Positions 1 to 6,437 of a stretch of DNA of 27,575 bases are shown piece after piece (the first letter of the stretch is position 1; each line of letters begins with the position of its first letter). A model generated the notes under the pieces. That model saw only the letters and a program-made list of their open reading frames with translations. It was not told where the DNA came from and did no database searches. The position numbers were made by a program, and so were the translations under genes. This DNA comes from a virus: positions 1 through 27,575 of the IMG/VR virus record IMGVR_UViG_3300025168_000515. The stretch is one strand, 5' to 3'.

Positions 1-125
1 TAAACATCTATAATAATTGATGCCCACTTAGGAACTTTGCTGTTTTTTATAATCATTTTAACTCCAGAAAATTAGTAATCAACATTATACTTATACACGA
101 GTCATTCATTTTATTGGAGGAACAG

Positions 126-341
126 ATGGCAAGAAAAAGTACAAGTACAGCATCCGGTGCTGCAAAAGCACCAGAGTGCTGCGCAAAATGTGAAAAAGAT
201 ATTGCAGAACTTAGAAAAGAAATTGCAGCTTTAAAGGCTGCAATTGCAAAGAGATCTACAGACGGCGCTGACCCACGTGTTAATAAAATACTAGAAGCAC
301 TTGTAAAATACAGCTCAAAATTTAAAAGTTTGCTTTCTTAG
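126..341 (+). CDS. Small coiled-coil protein with CC-x2-C motif, unknown function
   Basis: Encodes 71 residues. I start it at ATG 126 because GGAGG at 116-120 sits five bases upstream; the in-frame TTG at 114 overlaps that ribosome binding site and is not needed. Residues about 17-22 carry ECCAKC, followed by a Lys/Glu/Ala heptad stretch (roughly residues 23-43) that should form a short coiled coil, and a basic C-terminus. The three close cysteines could bind metal or form disulphides, but a single CC-x2-C without partners is not diagnostic. No function is recognised. It lies upstream of a Gly-rich probable virion protein, in a region that otherwise codes for structural proteins, so a small virion or assembly protein is the best guess, by position only. 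Confidence 0.75.
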   Translation: MARKSTSTASGAAKAPECCAKCEKDIAELRKEIAALKAAIAKRSTDGADPRVNKILEALVKYSSKFKSLLS

Positions 342-350
342 GTCATATAT

Positions 351-399
351 AGATCAGGCCCAACACAAGCATAATTAACTGATCTCGCCAGTGTGTTGG
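351..399 (+). promoter_or_regulatory. Interleaved inverted repeats: candidate RNA pseudoknot in the leader of the next gene
   Basis: Two perfect inverted repeats are interleaved. AGATCAG (351-357) pairs with CTGATCT (379-385), and CCAACACA (360-367) pairs with TGTGTTGG (392-399). The order left-A, left-B, right-A, right-B is the topology of an H-type pseudoknot; the joining loops would be 2, 11 and 6 bases. Alternatively the two helices could exclude each other as a switch. The element ends about 16 bases before the AAGGAGG ribosome binding site (414-420) of the gene at 426. Pairing is read directly from the sequence; folding and regulation are inference. Confidence 0.5.
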
Positions 400-425
400 A
401 ATCTTGCGAAAATAAGGAGGAAATT

Positions 426-983
426 ATGCCTAAAGTAAAGTTTACAAATTCAAAAGGTTTACATCAAGAGTCGGGTACAGAGTCATTTGACCTTCAAGGC
501 GACGGTGTTTTATTTGGTCAAAGAAATAAAATATCTGGCTCTCTTAACTTAGGAGCAACACTATCACTTAATGATTCTGGAAAAACATTCATGATCGGAT
601 CAGGTTCAGCAGGTGCATTTACAATTGAATACCCTGTTACACATACTGGATGGAACGCAAAGTTTGTAGTAGGTCAAGATGCGGTTGTTTCTAAGGGTGG
701 CGCAAGAACAGGTCTGGGTGCAGCAGTAACACTTTCAGGATCAGACTCAGGTGGCGGTCACGTTGTAACAGGATCTTTTATTATTACAGGAACAGATGCA
801 GCACCAGTCGGAATTGTACAAGGAAACGGGTCAAATGTAGGTAAGATGATATTTGCTGCAGGCGGATTGGCTGCAGGTGCAAGAGCTGGTGATTACGTAG
901 AAATTGAAGTTTTAAGAGGTACAAAAGATACTTCTGATGGATTTATGGCTGTTGTTCACGGGCATGGATACTGTAAAAATTAA
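426..983 (+). CDS. Gly/Ser-rich probable virion structural protein
   Basis: Encodes 185 residues from ATG 426, preceded by AAGGAGG at 414-420; the longer in-frame GTG at 393 lies inside the leader structure and is rejected. The protein is rich in Gly, Ser, Thr, Val and Ala with alternating hydrophobic residues, as in beta-rich head-decoration, fibre or other exposed virion proteins. It has no signal peptide, membrane segment or catalytic motif that I recognise. A strong ribosome binding site, a structured leader and its own terminator (1006-1040) indicate a highly expressed unit of its own. A capsid decoration or accessory structural role is plausible by composition and context, not by recognised homology. 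Confidence 0.75.
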   Translation: MPKVKFTNSKGLHQESGTESFDLQGDGVLFGQRNKISGSLNLGATLSLNDSGKTFMIGSGSAGAFTIEYPVTHTGWNAKFVVGQDAVVSKGGARTGLGAAVTLSGSDSGGGHVVTGSFIITGTDAAPVGIVQGNGSNVGKMIFAAGGLAAGARAGDYVEIEVLRGTKDTSDGFMAVVHGHGYCKN

Positions 984-1005
984 ATCGTAACAATTTTTTA
1001 TAATT

Positions 1006-1040
1006 AAGGTGCTCCTTGCGGGTACCTTTTTTTATTTTTT
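1006..1040 (+). terminator. Rho-independent terminator
   Basis: The arm AAGGTGCTC (1006-1014) pairs with GGGTACCTT (1020-1028), giving nine pairs including two G-U, across a five-base loop. A T-rich run follows to about 1040. It sits 22 bases after the stop of the 426-983 gene and ends that unit. Confidence 0.8.
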
Positions 1041-1098
1041 AAAAAGACTTGCAGGACATTTAATTTATAATTAATATAAGGTACATAGCCTTCTGTAT

Positions 1099-1145
1099 AA
1101 CTTTAAATCGTAGCCACCTATCTATATTAGAGTGGTTTTAAAGTT
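1099..1145 (+). promoter_or_regulatory. Long inverted repeat in the leader before the GTG start at 1161
   Basis: The outer arms AACTTTAAA (1099-1107) and TTTAAAGTT (1137-1145) are perfect complements. An inner helix GCCAC (1113-1117) with GTGGT (1132-1136) stacks above a five-base left-hand bulge. The 14-base loop (1118-1131) contains TATATTA. The structure ends five bases before the AGGAG (1150-1154) of the next gene. It may control translation, or flank a late promoter in the loop. The pairing is seen; the role is inferred. Confidence 0.45.
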
Positions 1146-1160
1146 CACCAGGAGTCATCT

Positions 1161-1691
1161 GTGAAGGTCCCAGCAGCCCTTTTAAAGGAGCTCATAAGCA
1201 GTATTATTGATGAAGAGATAAGAAAAGTCAAAGGGGGATACAAGGTTTACCCTAAGAAACCTCAAAAAGGTAGAAAGACTCGAAAAGCACTTTCAAAGAA
1301 AGCGATGTCTTATAAAAAGGCACTTAGTCAGCTTCGTGCTGTTGAAAGAAGCAAAGCTATGAACGAGGCTGATCCTGAAAAAGGGACAGGCAGAAAACCC
1401 AAAGGAAGTGGCCGAAGACTCTATACTGATGAAAACCCTAAGGACACTGTGCCGGTCAAGTTTAGAACAGTCGAAGATATAAGAAAAACTTTTTCGTCTT
1501 CAGCATTTAAATCAAAAGATCATAAGCGCCAATCACAGATAATTAATCTATTGCATCAAAGAGTGCGCGCTGCATATGAAAACGCAAAAGATCCAAAAAC
1601 TAAAGCTAGACTTAAAAGAGCGTATGACTACGCAAAGAAAAGAAAAGAAGCTAGCAAAAAAAAGACTGAGCGATTAAAAAATAAAAAATGA
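1161..1691 (+). CDS. Highly basic protein with QLRAVE motif; candidate capsid-targeted protein
   Basis: Encodes 176 residues, about a third of them Lys or Arg. It starts at GTG 1161, with AGGAG (1150-1154) six bases upstream. The first 20 residues form an amphipathic helix that includes IIDEE, similar in style to the MKIT tags of the next two genes. Residues 25-65 carry a GGYKVYPKK stretch followed by QLRAVERSK, a combination I recall from uncharacterised phage and large-virus proteins. Residues 126-165 carry a second conserved-looking block (IINLLHQRVRAAYENAKDP). The charge suggests nucleic-acid binding, possibly as an internal head protein packaged with DNA. The stop codon overlaps the next start (ATGA at 1688), so translation is probably coupled. 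Function is unknown. Confidence 0.8.
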   Translation: MKVPAALLKELISSIIDEEIRKVKGGYKVYPKKPQKGRKTRKALSKKAMSYKKALSQLRAVERSKAMNEADPEKGTGRKPKGSGRRLYTDENPKDTVPVKFRTVEDIRKTFSSSAFKSKDHKRQSQIINLLHQRVRAAYENAKDPKTKARLKRAYDYAKKRKEASKKKTERLKNKK

Positions 1692-2587
1692 AAATTACAA
1701 AGATAAAATTAAAATTACTAATAGAGGCAAATTTAGCAATTTGGGGTTTTGATCGTGTATTAGGTAGATTTTTTAAAGATACTTTTAGAAAACTAGGAGG
1801 TCAGAAAAAAGAAAATTGGCAAAACACGAGATTTATCTACTGGTTACACGCCAAACCTATTGAATCTATTCTTAAAGGAAATATTCCGGGTGAGATAGGA
1901 GTGCGTGCATATCACAAAGATCAAATCATCAATAATCTCGGCTGGGACGCACCTTATGGTCTAGAAGTAGAAGGAAGAGTTACTTTAGCATCGATCGTTG
2001 ATATTTTTTCAGGGACTTCTATGCCTCATTTTAAAGGTCCGGGTTCTTGGCCGAGTGAGAAAGAAATTGAACCTCACTTTGGAATTGACAATGTTGATTT
2101 TTTCAAAACAAAACCAGGTCTAAAAAAATTTAGAAAATATCCTTCTTATGGAGAATATGCCTACAACCCGGAGGGTGGCCAGTTAGACATGGGTTTTATT
2201 GAAGACTTGTGGGAGGATACACCTGAAAATACTACTGAAAGTGAGCAATACGATTTCTTGCAAAGTAGAATCGCTAATAAAAGCAAAGAGGAGGTTGAGG
2301 AACTATTATTCGACGCGAGCATAATATTAGACGACAAGCGTATCATGCCTTCAGGCGAAAGCGTCGTCGAATGGTCAAGTAAAAATAGACCTGGCAATGA
2401 GTTTTTAATTGCAAATGCTGTTCCCGTTACTATCTGGATAAAAGAAGGTGATAGTTTTCCATCTAGTCTGCAAGATGCGGTTATAAATAGAAATTTAGAA
2501 GTAAAAACTATTTCTTCTGGGGAGTCAAAAATAGTCGAAAGACTAGAATTAAAAAAAGTAATTCGTGAGATTTTGAAATCTTTATAA
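1688..2587 (+). CDS. Unknown protein with MKIT...LIE N-terminal tag; weak ADP-ribosyltransferase-like pattern
   Basis: Encodes 299 residues, starting in a four-base ATGA overlap with the preceding gene. Residues 1-13 (MKITKIKLKLLIE) match the start of the next protein at eight of 13 positions, while the rest of the two proteins is unrelated. This suggests a transferable targeting tag ending in the (L/I)-x-E consensus cut by T4-type prohead proteases. The body has WLHAKP (His54), VRAYH (Arg73, His76), FSGTSM (about 107-112) and GNEFLI (Glu238). A His...Ser...Glu order like this occurs in ADP-ribosyltransferase and Tpt1-like folds, and T4 packages the ADP-ribosyltransferase Alt, but the resemblance is weak and unproved. 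The C-terminus (LELKKVIREILKSL) is itself amphipathic and tag-like. Function is unassigned. Confidence 0.75.
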   Translation: MKITKIKLKLLIEANLAIWGFDRVLGRFFKDTFRKLGGQKKENWQNTRFIYWLHAKPIESILKGNIPGEIGVRAYHKDQIINNLGWDAPYGLEVEGRVTLASIVDIFSGTSMPHFKGPGSWPSEKEIEPHFGIDNVDFFKTKPGLKKFRKYPSYGEYAYNPEGGQLDMGFIEDLWEDTPENTTESEQYDFLQSRIANKSKEEVEELLFDASIILDDKRIMPSGESVVEWSSKNRPGNEFLIANAVPVTIWIKEGDSFPSSLQDAVINRNLEVKTISSGESKIVERLELKKVIREILKSL

Positions 2588-2610
2588 CAAAAATCAAAGG
2601 CAAAGAAAAA

Positions 2611-3270
2611 ATGAAAATTACTAGAAAAAGACTAAGTCTAATTATTGAGTCCTTGCTTTCTGAAAGCAAGCATGGAGAAAAATATATTTGCCCCAAGTGC
2701 GGTCATGAGCACAAAGAAGAACCTGGTGAGAAATGTGCCAATTGTGGTCACAAATACGATGATCCATGGCAAGGAAAAGAGTGGGTAAAGCCTAAGGCAA
2801 AAGTTAATGAAAAAAAAGACATGACTTGTCCAGCAGCGACCACAGACATAAGTGTAAACACAGCAAACAGAGACAGAGCCAGAAAGCTTGACTGGATTAT
2901 GTACGGTCCTTTAAATGTAGAAGAACCAGGAAATTATTGGGAAAGAATTGCTGATAAATGGAACACTCTAGTTGAAGCAGCAAAAAAATCAAATTGTGGC
3001 AACTGTGTTGCTTTTGACAGATCGCCTAAGATGGTTGACGAGTGCATACCGGCGATTACAACAGAACCTGTTGCTGATGAATTTGGAGTCTTAGGTTACT
3101 GTTGGATGCACCATTTTAAATGTCATAGCGCAAGAACGTGCAATACTTGGGCCGCTGGTGGTCCAATTAAAACTGACCAGTCATCAAACGAGTGGATGAA
3201 AAGAAACCGCGAAGGTGCTACAAACAAAAGCCCGCTAGATCAAAAAATGTACAAAGACGACACTGCTTAA
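2611..3270 (+). CDS. Cys-rich metal-binding virion candidate: zinc ribbon plus HiPIP-like cysteine cluster
   Basis: Encodes 219 residues. Residues 1-13 (MKITRKRLSLIIE) form the same tag as in the preceding gene. A zinc ribbon follows, C27-x2-C30 and C42-x2-C45. The C-terminal half holds C129-x2-C132, C145, C164, C171 and C177 in the motifs CGNCVAFD, LGYCWMHHFKC and TCNTWAAGGP. The spacing C-x2-C-x12-C-x18-C with G-Y-C before the last ligand resembles high-potential iron-sulphur proteins, whose fourth Cys lies in a G-W-C context; zinc is the alternative. I recall this C-terminal domain as common in marine T4-like phages. Start ATG 2611 has only a weak AAAGG (2596-2600) ten bases upstream. Metal type, location and function are not established. 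Confidence 0.8.
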   Translation: MKITRKRLSLIIESLLSESKHGEKYICPKCGHEHKEEPGEKCANCGHKYDDPWQGKEWVKPKAKVNEKKDMTCPAATTDISVNTANRDRARKLDWIMYGPLNVEEPGNYWERIADKWNTLVEAAKKSNCGNCVAFDRSPKMVDECIPAITTEPVADEFGVLGYCWMHHFKCHSARTCNTWAAGGPIKTDQSSNEWMKRNREGATNKSPLDQKMYKDDTA

Positions 3271-3278
3271 AATAAATT

Positions 3279-3335
3279 CTTTTTCTATATTTGTCAATCA
3301 AAAAATCTGAACATATATATTAAGAACAGAAAAAG
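3279..3335 (+). promoter_or_regulatory. Candidate late promoter TATATATTA flanked by an inverted repeat, upstream of gene 13
   Basis: The AT-rich box TATATATTA occupies 3314-3322, and an identical nonamer lies upstream of the tail tube gene at 12974-12982. It is roughly reminiscent of the T4 late box TATAAATA. It lies between perfect complementary arms CTTTTTCT (3279-3286) and AGAAAAAG (3328-3335). In an AT-rich genome this could be chance. Confidence 0.3.
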
Positions 3336-3347
3336 TCGGAGATTTTT

Positions 3348-4505
3348 GTGGCGACATTTGCAAATACAACTAATGCAACCCCTTTCGGTGTATTTGATGA
3401 CGACTCTGAATTTAAAACAGAAGCAGATCAAATGGTCGTTTTTGTTAAGCGAAAGATGGGCGATGACGTCTTAAGTGTTGAACTTACAAAGAAACAAATT
3501 TTTGCCAACATGGAAGAGGCAGGTCTTGAATACAGTTCAATATTAAATCAATATCAAGCAAAATCTCAATTAGTAAACTTTTTAGGATTTTCGACAGGTA
3601 GCATGTCAGGTTCGCAAGAAAAATACGTAAGGGATAATCTTGAGTACTTGACAAGATTTGCTGAGCCCTATGCTATGGAAGCAGGCATTGGTGGCTCTTA
3701 TAATTCAACATCAGGTTCGATTCAATTACAAGGCGGTCGCCAAGACTACGATATGTATACTGAACTTAAGGATGGGAACGATACTCCTTTATTTGACAGT
3801 TCAAAAGGCAAGCTAAAAATAGCAGAAGTATTTCACTTTAACCCTCAGGCAGCATACAGATTTTTTGACACAACATCAGCTGTTAACTACTTAAATAACG
3901 AATTTTCTTTTGAGTCATTTACACCAGAAACAATATTTTATGTTTTGCCTGTTTTTGAAGATATTCTTCGCGCAGGGCAGCTAGATTTATCAAACAGAGT
4001 TAGAAGATCAAACTACTCTTACGAAGTTAATGGTACAAAAATAAGAATATTTCCTACACCAACAATAGGCTCTGAAAAGAAGCTTTGGATAAGAGTTCGA
4101 CAGTATCCAGATCCTACTTCACCTGCGTACAAAGATGAAATGATACACGGTGTATCAAACATGTCAAACATTCCATTTGGAAATCTAACTTATTCTAGAA
4201 TAAACTCTATAGGAAAACAGTGGATTAGACAATATACACTTGCTTTAAGTAGAGAACAGCTAGGTATGGTTAGATCTAAGTTTGGAAATATACCAATACC
4301 AGGGGGCGACGTATCTTTAAACGGCACAGATCTTGTAGCTCAAGGCCGCGAAGATCAGACAAACTTAAAAACACAGCTAAAAGAAATGCTTGAAACAATG
4401 ACTTATGACAAATTGATAGAAATACAATCTACTCGTGCAGAGCAGATGAACAAACAGTTACGTTACGTTCCAATGCCGCTTGGAAAAGCAATTTTTATGG
4501 GATAG
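3348..4505 (+). CDS. 13: Neck protein, T4 gp13-like head-completion protein
   Basis: Encodes 385 residues (T4 gp13 is 309). It starts at GTG 3348, with CGGAG ending seven bases upstream. gp13 forms the neck ring that closes the filled head beneath the portal so the tail can join. The N-terminal segment around residues 30-60 (MGDDVLSVELTKKQIFANM) aligns with the T4 segment containing NVELTPDQIYDCI. The C-terminal third (KQWIRQYTLALSREQLG, then PGGDVSLNGTDL) aligns with T4 NRWVKDYATALAKELNG and PGGVTVDGQRL. The middle is longer than in T4. Genes 14 and 15 follow directly, the T4 order, which supports the assignment. The alignment is from memory of the T4 sequence. Confidence 0.9.
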   Translation: MATFANTTNATPFGVFDDDSEFKTEADQMVVFVKRKMGDDVLSVELTKKQIFANMEEAGLEYSSILNQYQAKSQLVNFLGFSTGSMSGSQEKYVRDNLEYLTRFAEPYAMEAGIGGSYNSTSGSIQLQGGRQDYDMYTELKDGNDTPLFDSSKGKLKIAEVFHFNPQAAYRFFDTTSAVNYLNNEFSFESFTPETIFYVLPVFEDILRAGQLDLSNRVRRSNYSYEVNGTKIRIFPTPTIGSEKKLWIRVRQYPDPTSPAYKDEMIHGVSNMSNIPFGNLTYSRINSIGKQWIRQYTLALSREQLGMVRSKFGNIPIPGGDVSLNGTDLVAQGREDQTNLKTQLKEMLETMTYDKLIEIQSTRAEQMNKQLRYVPMPLGKAIFMG

Positions 4506-4508
4506 ATT

Positions 4509-5174
4509 ATGGGTAGATTTTTTATAACACCAAGAGAGATTAACTTTATTAATGATATTGCAAAAGAAATAGTCAAAGACGTAATTGGTCAAAAGATTTA
4601 TTATTTTCCAATTAGTGAAATTAAATCAAAAGTTCATGACGTATACGAAGAGTCACCTGATAAAGTATTTGAAAACCCTATTGAAATAGACTGCTTGGTA
4701 AAATACCAACCACAAGAAATAAGAACTAATAGGTTTGGGTCTGAAGAGTACTATACTGTTGAAGCATACGTTCAATCAAGAGATTTGCTTGACAAAGGTA
4801 TCGAAGTTTTAGAAGGAGACTTTTTCTCTTACGGCACAACTTTTTTTGAAGTAATTAAAGGGCCTGCTTCTGATGTCATCTTTGGTCAAATTGAACATAA
4901 AACTTACATTACAATAACCGGTAAGCAATCAAGAAAAGGCCAGTTTATATCAAAAATTTTTGGCCCTACATCAGAAGAATATACAGACTCAGACGCCGTT
5001 CAAGAAACATTTGTTCAACAACGAGGCGCAAAAACAAACAAAGAAGGTGTTACGGGTGACGTAAGAGAACTTCAAAAAAATGGTGTTCTTGATTCGCCAA
5101 TAACAGGACCAAAAGAAGTTTCTTCTCAAGGTGATCCTCAAAATGTAGGTTCTGCTTTTTACGATGAGGATTAA
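4509..5174 (+). CDS. 14: Neck protein, T4 gp14-like head-completion protein
   Basis: Encodes 221 residues (T4 gp14 is 256), starting three bases after gene 13. With gp13 it completes the neck that connects head and tail. Shared features with T4 gp14 are an early IYYFPI segment matching the T4 CYYVPR region, and a central beta-rich stretch (EGDFFSYGTTFFEVIKG) matching T4 EGDLIYFPMDNSLFEI. The polar, glycine-containing C-terminal tail from about residue 170 is also typical of the family. Its position between genes 13 and 15 agrees with T4. The sequence is divergent, so the call rests on motif order plus synteny. Confidence 0.85.
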   Translation: MGRFFITPREINFINDIAKEIVKDVIGQKIYYFPISEIKSKVHDVYEESPDKVFENPIEIDCLVKYQPQEIRTNRFGSEEYYTVEAYVQSRDLLDKGIEVLEGDFFSYGTTFFEVIKGPASDVIFGQIEHKTYITITGKQSRKGQFISKIFGPTSEEYTDSDAVQETFVQQRGAKTNKEGVTGDVRELQKNGVLDSPITGPKEVSSQGDPQNVGSAFYDED

Positions 5175-5176
5175 AA

Positions 5177-6379
5177 ATGAGTAACAGCCCGAAAGGTGAA
5201 AAAGTAATAAAAAGTTTTGATGGCAATAATGCACCAGATAATTTTGATATTCCTTCAATTGGAATTGAAGATTTAGACAGGGCAGTCTTTCAACTTTTTG
5301 ACAAAAAAATATTTTTTGAAGTTTCACATAAAGGAGCACTTCAAAAAGTACCTGTTATTTTCGCATCCGGGGAAAGATTTGCCCTTACAAGAAGAAAAAA
5401 TCCTATAAGAGACAGCGAAAATACTTTAATTTTACCTCTTGTTTCTATTATGAGACAAAGTATAGATTTTTCTCCCTCACAAGCAAACAAAAGAACAGCA
5501 ATATCATTTCGAGAACAAGAAAATTATATAATAAAATACAAGTTAAGTGAAAAAGACAGAAAGTATCAAAACATAATAAATAAGCAAGGATTAAAAAACC
5601 AACTTAATGTTTCTTCTGAGAAAAACTTTCTTTTAAATACACCTTCTCCTGGATTTTCTGTAAAACCTGATTCTGTTTCAACTCGACGATCTTCTGCAAA
5701 CATAGGCTTTTCAAGTGTTGCAAATATTTCACTAGGTGAAAATCTAGGAAGAAATATGTTTGAAATTATTGAAATACCATACCCGGAGTTTATTGCAGTT
5801 ACATATGATGTAGTTTTTTGGACACAGTATATGAAACAATCAAATCAAATGATAGAGACGCTTCTTCTAAATTTTACCGGTCAAGGAGAAGAAATTCCAA
5901 TAACAACAGACGGTGGTTACGAACTAGTTGCATTCTTTTCTGGTCCTTTTTCAAATTCAGGGACAAACTTAGATGACTTTACAGAATCTGAAAGAATTAT
6001 TAAGCATTCATTTTCTGTTACTATTCCAGGCTATATTATCAATCCTAAACACCCAGGAATGCCTAAGCTTTTAAGAAGTTATATATCTGCACCAGAAATT
6101 AATTTTGGTGTTTTTGAAGGAGACGCAGCAGTAATTGACTATCAACCTGAGAGAATGAAGGATAAAGTCAAAAGGCACGCACTTCAAGACTTAACAAATT
6201 TAGAAGAATCTGAACTTAGAAGAGGCGAAAGTAGAGAAGTACTTGAAGATAAAATAATTAATCCATTTACAAATAGTACAAAAACTCAATTTTCAAAAGT
6301 AAGACTAAGAAATCAAAGATCTGGTGAAACAGTTGCTTCATCTGAATTAATAGAGGAAATTGAGTCATTTGATTCATAA
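5177..6379 (+). CDS. 15: Tail sheath stabiliser / tail completion protein, T4 gp15-like
   Basis: Encodes 400 residues, longer than T4 gp15 (272). It starts two bases after the gene 14 stop, with GAGGA just upstream. gp15 caps the tail tube and sheath and docks the tail to the neck. The blocks occur in the same order as in T4: VPVIFASGERF (T4 VPITYASKEHF), ILPLVSIMRQSIDFSP (T4 ILPRINLHLVDFSY), AVTYDVVFWTQYMKQSNQMIE (T4 MIYELSIFTRYEDDMFQIVE), and HSFSVTIPGYIINP (T4 WSLTFEVNGWMYPP). The extra length is an N-terminal extension, an insertion near residues 120-190 and a charged C-terminal tail. This is one of the safest assignments in the window. Confidence 0.93.
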   Translation: MSNSPKGEKVIKSFDGNNAPDNFDIPSIGIEDLDRAVFQLFDKKIFFEVSHKGALQKVPVIFASGERFALTRRKNPIRDSENTLILPLVSIMRQSIDFSPSQANKRTAISFREQENYIIKYKLSEKDRKYQNIINKQGLKNQLNVSSEKNFLLNTPSPGFSVKPDSVSTRRSSANIGFSSVANISLGENLGRNMFEIIEIPYPEFIAVTYDVVFWTQYMKQSNQMIETLLLNFTGQGEEIPITTDGGYELVAFFSGPFSNSGTNLDDFTESERIIKHSFSVTIPGYIINPKHPGMPKLLRSYISAPEINFGVFEGDAAVIDYQPERMKDKVKRHALQDLTNLEESELRRGESREVLEDKIINPFTNSTKTQFSKVRLRNQRSGETVASSELIEEIESFDS

Positions 6380-6387
6380 TTAAAGAG

Positions 6388-6408
6388 ATGTTTAAGAATT
6401 CGAAACAT
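6388..6408 (+). promoter_or_regulatory. Dyad ATGTTTAAG-N6-AAACAT upstream of the first sheath gene
   Basis: A 21-base element with perfect arms ATGTTT and AAACAT separated by nine bases. The same element, 17 of 21 bases identical and with identical spacing, lies just after the -10 box of gene 32 (26933-26953). It could be a protein operator or an RNA hairpin. It lies 50 bases before the sheath start at 6438. Confidence 0.4.
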
Positions 6409-6437
6409 AGTTATAATAGAAAATTTAGGAGAAATTG

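Noticed and set aside
114-125. TTG 114 as start of the small coiled-coil protein
   Set aside because: It overlaps the GGAGG that serves ATG 126.
1-125. Gene, tRNA or terminator in the first 125 bases
   Set aside because: The stretch is AT-rich with no open frame, cloverleaf or convincing hairpin plus T run that I can see; it is treated as an upstream untranslated region, and an upstream gene may end before or at base 3.
393-425. GTG 393 as start of the Gly-rich protein
   Set aside because: It lies inside the interleaved inverted repeats and would translate the ribosome binding site; ATG 426 has AAGGAGG at the proper distance.
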